A DNA stretch of 64,000 nucleotides, taken from the NCBI GenBank assembly GCA_003117195.1, contig BDSI01000018.1, positions 1,025,338 through 1,089,337 on the forward strand. The letters are read 5' to 3'. This document shows positions 32,071 to 43,611 of this stretch, in pieces. The notes beneath the pieces are model-generated. The model was not told where the DNA came from. It searched no databases and saw only the letters and a program-made list of their open reading frames with translations. The translations under genes were made by a program, and so were the position numbers. Every line of letters begins with the position of its first letter. Position 1 is the stretch's first letter. The stretch is from Eudorina sp. 2006-703-Eu-15 (lineage: Eukaryota > Chlorophyta > Chlorophyceae > Chlamydomonadales > Volvocaceae).

Positions 32071-33982
32071 GCGTGGATTAGCCGGGAGCCCAGGGCCAGA
32101 GACGGCAGGGGCCATGTCTAGGTGGCCTGCCCCCTGGCTGCCGTGTTTCCATCTCCGAAACTTGTCGTACGTACTGGCGACACGGAGTGCACCATGCGGG
32201 GATCACTGACGGTGTTTTAATTTGTGGGCGGAGGTGCGCCATTGGTGAGGTGACAAGCGGGGTTGCGGGCGAGCGACCTCCGGCGGGGTTGGAGTTGGGG
32301 TTGGGGTTTGGGGGGCCGGTTATACACCGCGACGTGGGGGGGGGCCATTAGGTCCCATCAATGAGGAGTTATAGTCCCCCATCACCCTGCCCCTCCCCCC
32401 ACACACTCGCGGCTCAGTTTCTTTTTACACACGTACACACGCGTGGCGCGCCGCCGCCTGTCCTCGGCACTCGCCTCAGCAATCCACCGCTGCCCAAGTC
32501 GGCTGCCGGGACCCCCTCCCCCACCCCACCCATCCCCCAGGAGGTCGCCGCGGAGGTGTACGGCTACCCCGCCGCGTGGGCCCCCGACCACCAACAGCTG
32601 CGTGCGCTTGTATGGCAGTGCCAGCTGGTGGGTCCCATCTCCCACATGAGGGCATGAGGGGGGGCCTCCGCACACATCCGGTCCTGTCTCACGGTAGTTC
32701 CGCTGATCCTCATGTCGATGGCGTATTGGTGCTACATCAGTCCGGCCTGGCTGGCTGCTGAGCCGTTAGCCACATCCATAACTGTAACCACAACCGCAGC
32801 CGCAACCGCAACCAAGGCCGTTGGGTGGGGGAGATACAATCGGGGTGCGCGCGGGGGTGCCCCCCCCCCCAGCATCCTCGCCTGCTGGTGTTTGGATCCC
32901 CGTCCCGCCGCGCCCCGACACACCCTCCGCGCCATCCCCGTTACTCGGCCCTCCCTCCCCTCTCAGGCCCTGGAAGAGGAGAGGGCGCAGGAGGTGGCGG
33001 CTCCGCGGACGTTGGTGAGTGCGTGTACCCCCCGGTTGTACGTACCGGGCAGAGAAGGTACCCTGTCCCCCTGCTGCGCGGTGCAGCCTCAGCCGCGGCC
33101 GTAGCCCTGTCCGTCGTCCAGGCTGAAGACGGCGACGGGCGGCGGACCTGAACGGATGGGCCATCGTCCAGGGAGGCCGCCCAGGCGTTATCTCGGGGGC
33201 GCCTCACCCGCCCAGAGACCCGCTGCCACTGCTCCTGCCACTGCCCTGAATCTGCTCGGGTAAACCCTCTTCCCTGCCGCCGTATCTGTCACCTCGCCGG
33301 CGGGGACGTCAACCTCTTGCCTTTCACCGTACCTGCAGGCCTCAACCGCGGACACGTCGGATCGTGGTGCAAGCAGCGGCAGCAGCTCGGGCAGCGACGT
33401 CGGCGAGGATGCCGGGGACGGCAAGGGCGAGGGCGAGGGAAACGGGGAGGAGGAGGAGGAGCTAGCGGAGGCGCTGGCGGCGGCGGCGGGGCGTGGTCGG
33501 GGCGGCCGTCGCCGGCGGCCCAAGGCCCCTGAGCCCCGCAGCCGGGGGTTGCTGCGCAGTCTGGGGAAGATGCTGCGCCCGTTGGCTGTCCGTGCGGTGC
33601 AGGAGGGGATGGCGGGGTGAGGAGGTGTCGGGGACGCGGGGGCCTGGATGTGTGTTGGATCTGGATCGGGATGCAGATCTCGGTGGGGACAAGGACGCGG
33701 GAGGGCGGGGGGACTGCTGGGTCGCAAGGGGGCGGACCGGGGTGGATGCGCGGGTGGTGGTGGGCCCTGCCCTGGTGTGCCGTGATGAGGGGGTGGGGTG
33801 CAGCTGATGAGGGGGTCAGCCGGGTGGGGGTGCGGATTCCGTCCCCCGTGAAGCCGTGATGCTGTCTGATGGATGTGGTATATGGTCATGTGGATATGTG
33901 AGCCGCGTTCCCGTGCTGGGCCCCCGCACGGGGGTGGGGTGAAGGATGGGGTGGGCCAGGCGTGCGTTGACGTTGGGACCGA

Positions 33983-33987
33983 TGTAA
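33983..33987 (+). promoter_or_regulatory. Possible TGTAA poly(A) signal, DarP copy B
   Basis: Lies about 360 bp after the stop, at the position equivalent to the copy A signal. Confidence 0.35.
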
Positions 33988-35041
33988 GGGTCTGCTGCAA
34001 CGTGTGAAGTGCCCTTTGTAGGGGCCGGAGTTGCCCAGAAACCGATTCCACTGATGGATCATGTCAGGATGGAAGGGGAAGGGCAAGTGCGCTGCCGGGC
34101 CGCGGGACATCCGACCGCAGGCCAGCGACCCGATCGAGCCACCCACTCGGCAGGCTCCGCCGCTGCTCCCCTGATGATCGGCAAACGGTGAAGTGGTGGC
34201 TGCCCGGCATCCATTCACGGTGCGCAGGGCATGCATGCATGCATCCCGATGGTACCCAAACGCCTCTCTCTGCCTGGACCCCCGCAAACAGGCAGGCGCA
34301 TAGGGGCCCGCGCAAGCGACTGCATCGGCCCGTCCTTCCGTCCCTCCACGACAGCTCCCGGGTCCGAACCCGCCGTGCGCACCGGGGACGTCCTCCTGCC
34401 CCCGGGCCGCGGGCGATGACCGACCGCTTGGCAGTTGGCACCGCTGCACTTGCCTCCTCGATGGCATCAGAGGGAGGGATCGTGAACAGCGGCTCAAGTT
34501 GAGTGCCCCGCAACCCCCCTTTTTGGGTTCGGGGGCACCCCACACGACTGTGGAGCAGCGGCTCCTTCTGGCTACGTCCCCACTGCCCACACGGACCTGC
34601 GCAGCCCGCCCCTCCCTCCCTGGACTGCTCCCTCCTGCACCTGCACCTGCACCTGCCGTAACCTCTCCCCTTCCTCCCCCTCGCCGCGTTGATGCGGCCG
34701 CAGCCCCGCAGCCCATGCATCTGCCGCCTCCTGACATCCCCTCTGCTACCCCCAACTCTACATCGCCACACGTCCACAGCGACGAACCCTCTCGCGGGGA
34801 CTGGCCTGCACTGCGCCACACTGCCACACTGCTGCTGCGATTGCGATTGCGATTGCGTGTGCCAGCAACCTGCCGGCCCCGGCGCTCCTCAGTGCCAGAC
34901 AGCTCCACTCTGCATCTCCTCCTTCCTTGCTCTGGCAGTCAGCGCACTTCCACCCTACCCACCAACACCCAACACCCTCCCCTTCATCGTCGCTGGCGAT
35001 CTATGGTACTGCACCTACCGTGTTCCAATCGGACCGTTGCT

Positions 35042-35072
35042 CTGGCAGCCGCGCAGCTTCAGAATGTCTACC
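35042..35072 (+). repeat. Intron-end-type motif, unit B spacer
   Basis: CTGGCAGCCGCGCAGCTTCA followed by GAATGTCTACC, the duplicate of 15014-15046. Confidence 0.7.
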
Positions 35073-35483
35073 AACTCCCTCGCTCCCCCCCTTGCAGCCC
35101 TCCGCCCCCCGCGGTCGCCCCCGCGGTCCTGTCGCCGGGCCTCCCTCCCTCCCCCGCTGCTACCCCCTCCGCACTGCTACCCCCTTCCCCCTTGCCGCTG
35201 TCCGGTGCGCTGTTGCTGTCCCGGTGTGGCCTAACCCTAACCCACCAGCTAGCCAGCCGGCCACGTCCCAGAGCCCGACCGCTGACACCGCTGCCGAGGA
35301 CTCAGCCACAAACACCCCCCGCTGCTGCGCTCTTGCTGCTGCTGTCGCTGTCATTGTCCCGCGCTCCTGCCCTCTGCTCAGTGAGCCTGGACTGACTTCC
35401 CGGGTAACCCGAGCTAAAGCCCACTCCTAGCTGTCCCCCCCTGATATCATCCCGCCGGCGCTGCTACATCTCCTGCTACTGCG

Positions 35484-38400
35484 CTATGCCGTCACCTCCG
35501 CCGCTGCTCGTACGCATGTGGCCTGCGGCCCCGACGTCTCGGCCTGCGCCGGAGCCGCCGCCGCCGCCGCCCCCGCGCCGCCGCCGCCGCCGATCCGCTG
35601 CCGCCACGCCGGCGCCCGTCCTCCTCCGCCGCTGCCCGCCCGCCGCCACACCCACCGCCGCCCGGTCACCGCCGCCAGCCGCGTCTGCCGCCAGCGCTCC
35701 CGCGCCTCCTGCTGGTCGCGCGCGCAGCGCAGCTGCCAGTCCGGCGGCGCCCACCGCCGCCTGCGTCGCGACACCATTCTGACCATGCGGTGGCAGATCT
35801 CCAGCTGCTTCCGGGACATGGCCGCGGTCCTGGCCTCCACGACCGCTCGGAAGGCCCTCACCCAGGCGCCCTGGGGCCGCAGCGGCACCCGCAGCAGCCG
35901 CCAGGCCACTTGGACCAACAGTTCCGGCTGCCCGGGGGTACGGGGGGGGGGTAAGGGAGGGTACGGGGTGTAGGGGCAGCGGTAGGGGCAGGGAGAAGGG
36001 GACATGGTGGTAAGGAAAGGTCCGTGCCTAGGACAGGAGGTGGCGGGCGCAAGCGGTGCTGTTCCGTGTGGGTTCGCAGGAGGACACCCCCCCTTCGGGT
36101 CCGCTGCGGTGAGGGCCAGGGAGGGCGGGGGGGAGGGAGAGGCAGGCAGGCAGGCAGGCAGGCAGGATGCAAGGCCGCGGCCTGTCGACAGAGATCCCCA
36201 GGTCGTGGTCGGAGGGGTCCCTGGGGTGGGGCCCCACAGGCAGGGCCCCCTGGGGCCGCGTCACCTCTGCGGGCGAGTGCGGGGCAGCCGCTGTGTTGAC
36301 GCGAGGGGCACCGCGGGGCGGGGGTCGGACGCGGCCAGAGCGGATGCGACCCCAGCGAGGGGAGGGGACGGGGCGAGGCAGCGGCAGCGAGCTAGGTTCC
36401 GGAGGTCCAGTGCGGGCTGTGGAGGCGGTCCGGCCATCCAGACTCCCTCCACCGCTACTTGGTTTGGGTCGGAAGGGTCTCTACTCTACCTTGACACCCT
36501 CCACCGCCCGGCCCCAACCCGCCGCCCACTCCTTGCGACCCACCGTCATGCTCCCCAGCGCCGCCCCGCTGGCCGCAAAGTACGCCCGCATCCAGCGCAG
36601 CGGCGGCGACACGCGCAGCCGCCACACGCCGTTCAGCAGCGCCGCCAGCGCCACCGGCGGCATGTACGGCAGCGCCGCCTCACTCGCGCGCCAAAACTCC
36701 GCCCGCCACACCCGCCCCGGCGCCAGCTCACATGCCGCCACCAGGTGCAGCAGCAGCGCGAGCTGCGAGGGAGTCAAGGCAGGGTGCGGGTGCGGCAGCC
36801 GCGCCCTGGCCGGCAACAGCCCCGCCCGAAGGGCGTACCGCTCCTTCGGTACGGCACCGCCGTACGGCTCTTGCGCAGCCGCGCCGGCGGCCCAAGGCTT
36901 GCCGGCTTGCCCGCCCCCGCCAGCGCCCAGCGAGCCGGCAGCCGGGCCCCAGCCGGAAAGGGTAAGGAGGGCCTGTCGCGGAGGTGACGGCAGTAGCGGC
37001 GGCGGCGGCGGCGGCGCGAGCCACCGAGTGGACACCGAGGGCGGCAGCTCCGGCAGGACCATAAGGCCCCGGCACGCGGTGAGGTACCTCGAGCGCCACT
37101 CGGGTCGCAGCGCGGGCTGCAGCCCCAGGCGGCGCAGCGCCCACAGCAGGTTGACCAGGTTGCGGCCGTCCATGTACGGCAGCTGGGACGAGCACTGCTC
37201 CAGGAACGGCACCAGCACGGAGGCGCGTGGGCGGTGGCGCATGCGCGCCAGGGCGGTCGCCAGGGCGGTGCAGGAGGTGGCGTGGAAGGCGGGCAGTCGG
37301 GGCTGCGCAGGCGGGTGGGTACGGAAGGAGGGAGGGAGGGAGAAAGGAAATTGGTAGCGGGGAGGGAGGGAGGGAAGGATGTAGGAAATGGGTAGACACG
37401 ATCGGCCTGGGAACGAGGGAGGAATCAAGGGACACAAGGGAGGACGACTCAGGACTGAGGGATGACTGCCGGAGCCAAAGGGGGTCGAGGGTGGAGGAGG
37501 GCCAGTGAGGCGGTGACCCGTGGGACGCTAGGCGCCGGCGGCCGACCACTGAGGTACGGACGCGCGCACACGCCGCGTTCCCCCCACCCCGTGTGTGTGT
37601 GGCGGAGTGCCCCGAGTGCTGACCCTCACCCTCACGTTGTTGGGCTCACGAGCTGCTTCCCGTCCACTGATTCCCTACACCCTACCCCGGGTCACCATGC
37701 GGTGTGGTGCCCTGCCCATCCGTCGCGCGGCCTCCCTCCCCAACGGGGCCCGATAGCCCAGCCCCGGGATAGCCCAGCCCCGGGATAGCCCAGCCCCGGG
37801 ATAGCCCAGCCCCGGGATAGCCCAGCCCCGGGATAGCCCAGCCCCGGGATAGCCCAGCCCCGGGATAGCCCAGCCCCGGGATAGCCCAGCCCCGGGATAG
37901 CCCAGCCCCGGGATAGCCCAGCCCCGGGATAACACAGCCCCTGCCCAGCCCCTGCACGTCTCGCCCTCACCAGCGCCTCCGCCAGCAGTCCGTCCACCCA
38001 TGACCGCCCCGGGGAGTGCGGCCACGCGCCCAGGCCGCCCAGGACCATGCACACCTGGCGGCAGGGGGACGGCAGTGAGGCGAGCAGGCGGCCGGGGGAG
38101 GTCAATACGCAGGGCAAGACCCCGTGTGCCGCATGGGACATGACTGGGACATGTGCGGCGACGCGCGGCAGCCCATGCATCTCGATGTTAAAGAATCTGG
38201 GGGCGAAGGAACTGTTTCCGCTGCAGGAGGAGGGGTGGAACCCGACTGTCGTGCCCAGTGCCGAGTCGCGGTTCCAATCTTCCCCGTCCCCAGCTGCGTC
38301 ACCCAAACCCCATCTCCATCTCCGTCGTACAACGTGTGCTGGGTTTCTCCTTTGCCGCCCATCCCTCGTCCCCGTCCCCCATCCCCGATCGCCATCCCCC

Positions 38401-41400
38401 GTCCCCAATCGCCATCCCCCATGGGGTCAGCGCAGTGTACATATACATGTCTACCAATGTCCTGCCGTGTACATCCCACTCCTCCCCGCTCCCTCCCCGT
38501 CGCACCTCGTCGGGCGTCAGCACCGCGGCCGACTGCCGCAGCGCGCCCAGCGCCTCCGCCCGCCACATTGCCGCCGGCGCCCACCGCACGCTGCACAGCG
38601 CCCACCAGAGCCGCGCCAGCAGCCCCGGCTCCAGGGAGGTCAGGAAGGGCTGTGTGGCGGCCAGCAGGGCGCCCACCCAGGGCGGGCTGGGCCGGACCCC
38701 CAACCGAAACAAGGCCTCGAAGGCCCGGCAGTATATGGCCAGGTCACCCGCCGGGCCGCTGTCGCTCCCAGCGCTGCCCCTATTGCCGCTGCTGCTGCTG
38801 CTGCTGCTGCTGTTACTGCTGCTACTGCTGCTGCTGCTATTGCCAGCACTGCCACCGTGCTCCTTGATGCTGCTGACGAGTGTGCGGACGCTACTGCCGC
38901 TGCTGTCGATGCGGCCCGGGGTACTGCTGCTCCGGGCCGCCGCGGCGGTCGCATCTCCGGGGATGGGCGGAGTGGGGATGAGGGCGATAAGGGCCAACAG
39001 CGTCGCGGTGTCGGGGTCCAGAGCGGCGGACGGCTCGGATTGGGACGCAGCCGCCGCGGGGTCACACGCGGTGTCGGGCGACGAGTCGGCGACTGCAGGA
39101 TCGGCGAGGGGAGCAGGCGGCTCGGCGGGCGCCGGGGCGGCTGCGGTGGCGGTGAGGACGGCGGCTGGCGGTGAATCGCTGGCGGGCGGAGGAGGATCCG
39201 CTGCCGGTGCCGGAGGCGCCGCCGCGATGCGTGGCAGCAGCACGGCCCTCCGTACGGGCCGTACCAGGCTGTACACCTCCCGAGTGGGCGACGGCGGCGG
39301 CGGCGACGCGACCGCCAGCAGCAGCAGGTTCAGCGGGTCATCCTCTCCCCATACGCCTGGGCACATGTCCGCGCCCGGCAATTCCTCCCGGACCGCCTCC
39401 TCTGCCGTATCCTGTGCCGTACTCCCCAGCTGCCCGGCGGCCCGGCCGTCACCTGCGTCCGCTCCGACGCCCGCCACCGGCAACTCATGCTGCCGGTAGC
39501 TTTCCGAATCGCACTCAGGCAGGGCGGGTGCTGACGCGCCGGGCCCTTTGCCCAGCGCGGCCGCGCCTCCGCCGGCTCCGCCGCCGCCGTCGGCCGCTGC
39601 CGCCGCCAGCTGCTCCAGGTCCCTCAGCCCCGCCCTCCCCGGCCAGTCGTTGAACTTCGAGATCGCGTCCAGGAAAAGCACCGCGTGCTCGCCGCTGACG
39701 TCGCCGCGCGCCAGCCCCGTACGAATGTACGACATGTACGACGCCGCGAACGAGACGTCCATGTGCCGCGCCGCCGCCGCCACCAACGTCGGATGCCCCT
39801 TACTGAGCTCCTCCGCGCCCTCCATGCCCGGCGCCGCCGCCGCGCGCGCGCGCTCCACCGCCCACTGCACCGCCTGCTTGCCCGCGTCCCGCTGCGCCTC
39901 CCGTCTCAGGAACCACCCGAACCCGCGCGGCACCAGCCGCGCCAAGGCGCCTAGCGCCCGCGCCGCCAGCCCCACGGGTAGCGCCTCCGCCTCCTTCCCC
40001 GCCGCCCCCTCCGCCGCCGCCGCCGCCGCCGCCAGCACCCGGTCCATTTGCTGGTGCAGCCTCAGCGCCAGGCGCCGCGCCACCGTGCCGCTGGCGGGGG
40101 CGAACTGCCACATGTCCCTTGCCGCCAGGAACTCTAGCAGGGTTACCAGCTGGCGGCTGTCCAGGGAGGGCGCCACGGTGATGACCTCCTTGAGGACGGG
40201 CAGCACCCAGGCGGGTTCCGGAGCGACCCCCAGGCGGGGCAGGTGGTGCAGCAGGGCCAGCAGGCAGGCCGCGTCGGAGCAGCGGCGCCGGGGCGGAGGC
40301 TGAGGAGGGGGCTGCTGGTGATGATGCTGTTCCTGCGGGTGGTGCTGTTGGTGCATCTGCTGCTGCGTGTGGGGGTGCATTTGCTGCTGCTGCTGCTGGT
40401 GTTGTTGCTGCTGCTGCTGTTGCTGCGTTTGCTGCTGCTGTTGCTGCTGTTGCTGCTGTTGCTGCTGGTGTTGTTGTTGCATTTGCTGCTGCTGCATTTG
40501 CTGCTGCTGCTGCGGTTGTTGCTGGGGCGTTTGCTGCTCCTGGGGATCGTGATGCGTATGATGGCCATCGCTGAGCTGATGCGGTGGAGGCGCGGGAGGC
40601 GGTGGTCTGAAGAGCCGGCGCAGGCAAATGCTAAGCAGCCGGCGCGCGACCCGTTGGACCTGCTCCCGCTCCTGCTCCTGCGACTGGGTTTGGGTCGCGG
40701 TGGCGGCGGCGGGCAGCGCCTCCAGTACGGCAACGATATGCTTGGATCCGACGTCTTCGTCGCCGTGCAGATCCAACAGGTCCACAAGCTCCGAAACCGA
40801 ACGCACGGACCGCAGCGCGGCCAGCGACAGCGCCCTGCCAGGCGGCAGCGGCGGCGACACTGCTGGCTGCGGGGGCAGGGTTGCGCGGCCGTGTGCGCCT
40901 GCGCGCGCTTCATCAACCCCGCCGCCGCCGAGGACAACATGCCCTGTTACCGGAACGCATTCGCCCGGTGCTCTGGTCGGCGGCGCCGCTGGTGCTGGTG
41001 GCGCCGACGCCATCTCCGCGATGAGGCCCCGCGACAGCACGGACGATGCCCCCACCGCCCGCTCCATCGTCAGCGATGGGGGCTGTGGGGAGCACCCGAC
41101 CGATCCAGCGACCTCCGCTTCGCCCCCACTTCCGCCCCCGCCGGGATACAGGCGCATGCGGCCGCTTGACCCCGTCGCGACATCCACGTTCCCGCGGGCA
41201 GCTGCCGCCTCCCCGGGCCCTGCAGCCCCAACCGCCTCCGCCGCCAGCGCTCCCGACATCAGCTCAGCCCCGAGGGCGGCCGCTGCCGCCACCCTGGACA
41301 CTGTTGCGCCCGTGGGGGGTGAGGTCGCCATTGGTCTTATTGGTGGTGGTGCTGGCGGTGGTGACGGTAGTGGCGGTGGTGGCGATCGTGGCGGCGCTAG

Positions 41401-43167
41401 CGATTGTGCGCGTAGTGGCGGTGGCGGCGGTTGGAGCGGTAGGGGGTGCGGCTGCGCGGATGTGGACTGCAGCGGGGGCACAGCTCCCTGTTGTGGAACC
41501 CACCCGCTGCTCGGGTCATGCCGCCGGGATGTGGGCCGTGGATGCCCAGGTCGCGGCGCCGCGCTCGCAGCCACCCGGTCGGCACCCGGGTCGGACCCCA
41601 CGTCCACGTCCAGGTCCAAACCCATGTCCAGATCCACGTCAAGATCCACGCGAGTGCCGGCAGCACCCGCCGTTGTCGCTGCCGCGAGGAGTGCCGCGCC
41701 GCTGACTGCTGGACTGACCGCCCTGACCATCGGCCCCAGACCTAAGTTGCTGCCTCCGATGCCGGTACTGGTGCTGGCGCTGGAGGGGGTGGTGCTGCTG
41801 CTTGCCACGCCGATCCTGCTGCCGGGGTCTCTACCAGGTCGAGCTGCGCCGTTCGTTCGCGAGGCCCGCCGGCACACCACCGGGGGGCCCGTCACCGCCT
41901 CGACAGGCACCGACGGGTCGGAGTCCCCTTCCGCTCGGGCGGTTGACGGGTGCTCCCCGCCGCTGCGCGCACCGGCACTGCTGCCTGCTCCGCCACAGCG
42001 CTGACGACGCTGGCTGCGCTCCGTACTTCCCGATTCACCAGTGCTGTCATGGCCCTCAGGGTCGGCTTGACAGCCACGGAGCCAACCCACGCCCAGCCCA
42101 CTGCTGCTCTGGCTGCTGCCGCTGGCGCGGTCTCTGGCCGTGGTGCGCGTATGGCTGCTGCGAACCTCGCCGCCAGCACTGATGCTGCCAAGCGGGATGC
42201 GAGACGATGGCGCTGTTACCACCGCACTCGACGCGGCAGCGCCTGCGCTGGCCGCCAGCCTGCCCAGGGACTGGCGCGGCTCGGGTCGCTCACAGCCGCC
42301 GTCGTAATCTCCGGCCGCGCAACTCCCATCCGGGCTCCCAGGCACCGCGACGCCGTCGGCTGGCAGCGACGCAGGTGCCGTACGCCGCCAGGGCCCCATA
42401 TGGCTGACTCTTGGGGGAGGACTGTACGACAGAACCGGGTCCTGGCAGTCGGGCCCGGTCAGGCCCCTGACGTCATAGATCACCAGGTCGCCCAACTCCG
42501 CGGGTGGCGGCGGCGGCTGCTGGTGCGGCGGCGGCGGCGGCAGCAGCGGCGGTGGTACCGGCTGTAGGGCAACGGGTGACGCTTGCCAGATTGGACCGGC
42601 TGCCGGGGCTGCAGACCGACTCGCCAGCCGCCCGCGCACGTGGATGCTGCGTGCGGGATGCCGCTCGCTGCAAGGTGCTGTGCGATCCAGGCGCCTGGGA
42701 GCATCCGCTACGTCCCGGGCGAGGCCGGTGCCGGCGAGCTCCTCCAGGGGGAGTACGGGTTGGCGAGCCGATTCAGGCGAGGAGCTGCCGTCCCGAGGAC
42801 TGGTCACAGAGCGCCCCCTGCCCCGTGCGGCGTCGATGCTGCTACTGCTGTTGCTGGTGCTGCTGCCACTGCTGCTGGCAAAAGAAGATGTCTGAGCGTA
42901 AGCGGCATTGGCAGCAACGGAGGTCGCTGCTGCACGCCGTGCAGCGGCCCACGTCCGGCAGCTCCTCCTGCGCGACTCCTTAAGGCCGACGCCGCACGCC
43001 AACTGGGGAACATGGATGGATCTGCGCTGATCCGCCACAAAGTTGTTCGCCTGAATTCCAAGGCGAGGTATGAGACTCCATTCGGCCGGGCTTCGGCAGT
43101 CGGGGTGCGGCTTGAGGTGCAGATGGCCTGTTGGAGGTCGGGCATCGCACGGCCACCCAGACCGCAT
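35484..43167 (-). CDS. Octotricopeptide-repeat (OPR) organellar RNA-binding protein, copy 3 (intact)
   Basis: Four exons, all phase 0: 43167-38506, 38054-37971, 37302-36490 and 35927-35484, giving 2000 residues. Residues 1-770 are Ser/Gly/Pro-rich. From about 780 comes LRSVRSVSELVDLLDLHG, the usual entry to algal OPR arrays. A Gln-rich tract follows (about 876-946), then repeats with L..LLWAL..LG..P...W spacing (GVAPEPAWVLPVL, GVRPSPPWVGALL, GRNLVNLLWALRRLGLQPAL, APGRVWRAEFW, RVSPPLRWMRAYF, PLRPQGAWVRAF). OPR proteins such as TBC2 bind specific plastid or mitochondrial transcripts and govern their stability, splicing or translation. The target here is unknown. The start is the longest open ATG and could lie upstream. 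The gene diverges from ELIP. Confidence 0.8.
36143..36168. repeat. GGCA tetranucleotide repeat in OPR copy 3 intron 3
   Basis: Six GGCA units lie inside the last intron of the OPR gene. Confidence 0.8.
37343..37405 (-). repeat. Intron-end motif, two 3' forms, OPR copy 3 intron 2
   Basis: In gene sense GTGTCTACCCATTTCCTACA (about 37398-37379) and GCTACCAATTTCCTTTC (about 37359-37343), about 40-95 bp before the acceptor at 37303. Confidence 0.65.
37751..37932. repeat. 16-bp minisatellite in OPR copy 3 intron 2
   Basis: About eleven nearly perfect units of GATAGCCCAGCCCCGG, between the 84-bp exon and exon 3. Confidence 0.95.
38427..38470 (-). repeat. Intron-end motif, 5' form, OPR copy 3 intron 1
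   Basis: Read in gene sense: GGCAGGACATTGGTAGACAT then a stretch ending CACTGCGCTGACC, starting about 40 bp after the donor at 38505. Confidence 0.75.
40320..40540. repeat. Imperfect CTG/CAG tract (OPR copy 3 Gln-rich region)
   Basis: Encodes a Gln-rich stretch with Met, His and Thr interruptions, in frame in the minus-strand gene. Confidence 0.85.
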
Positions 43168-43611
43168 ATCAAAGCCTCGACCCCCGGATATCGAATCCTA
43201 GGCCAGTACGCATTCACTGCAAGAGTGTTGATGTTTGTCACTGGCCGTCTTTCATCCTTGCAAAGAAGGCGTTGTAACCATCAACGCGCAGACATCATGC
43301 TTTTGTTTTGAAACAGACAACAATGTGCAGTGAAAAAGTACCAGCTGAGGGCTGCAACGACCGATTTGAGGCAATCGGCCAGTAAGCTTTACAATCGCCA
43401 GCATGAGTAGCTGCCATGTGGTTGTCTGAGATAATTGAGTGTTACAAGCTATTGCTGGTGCCATAACACCAAGGTTTGGCCAGGTGGTAGGCCGTTAGTA
43501 CGGCGTCAATTGTGTGCGTTCTATAACAAGCGGCTATTCACACCCCTCAAATAGAGTAATAGTGTACGCAAGGCCATCATTTGTAGTCTCATAATTTGTT
43601 AGCAGAATAAC
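43168..43611. promoter_or_regulatory. Intergenic space between divergent OPR copy 3 and ELIP
   Basis: 444 bp with distinctly lower GC than the genes, between two divergent starts. It probably contains both promoters. No specific element is claimed. Confidence 0.4.

Larger units (their letters stand above)
27848..33620 (+). pseudogene. DarP/YjgA-like DUF615 gene, copy B (exon lost, intron interrupted)
   Basis: Exons 27848-27981, 31929-32006, 32541-32627, 32967-33014 and 33339-33620 correspond to copy A exons. The 102-bp exon encoding VEVWREGLLQGDE is missing because about 420 bp are deleted between about 32320 and 32350. The loss is a multiple of three, so skipping keeps the frame. The intron after the first listed exon carries the 3.5-kb Penelope-like element in antisense. 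Unlike copy A, the second intron has a normal GT donor and the tail is full length, ending with a basic stretch (RRRRPKAPEPRSRGLLRSLG) and EGMAG-stop. An internally shortened protein remains possible, so pseudogene status is likely but unproven. Confidence 0.65.
33621..35483. other. Convergent spacer between DarP copy B and OPR copy 3
   Basis: The unit B version of 13229-15730. It contains two members of the dispersed motif (about 34928 and 35038). No gene is assigned. Confidence 0.45.
17108..40620. repeat. Segmental duplication, unit B
   Basis: Second head-to-tail copy: 5' part of OPR copy 2, membrane-protein copy B, P450 exon, DarP copy B and the 3' part of OPR copy 3. It is longer than unit A because it took up a 159-bp insertion, a TIR transposon, a tyrosine-recombinase element and a Penelope-like element, and because OPR copy 3 keeps about 3.8 kb that copy 2 lost. 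Confidence 0.8.

Noticed and set aside
36167..37357. 396-residue plus-strand frame
   Set aside because: It lies antisense to OPR exon 3 and introns. High GC makes the opposite strand open, and it shows no domain features or exon structure.
37751..37932. Possible CRISPR-like array
   Set aside because: Direct 16-bp head-to-tail repeat with no spacers, in a eukaryotic intron.
40628..42004. 458-residue plus-strand frame
   Set aside because: Antisense shadow of the Ser/Gly/Pro-rich part of the OPR gene; equivalent shadows occur over the other OPR copies.
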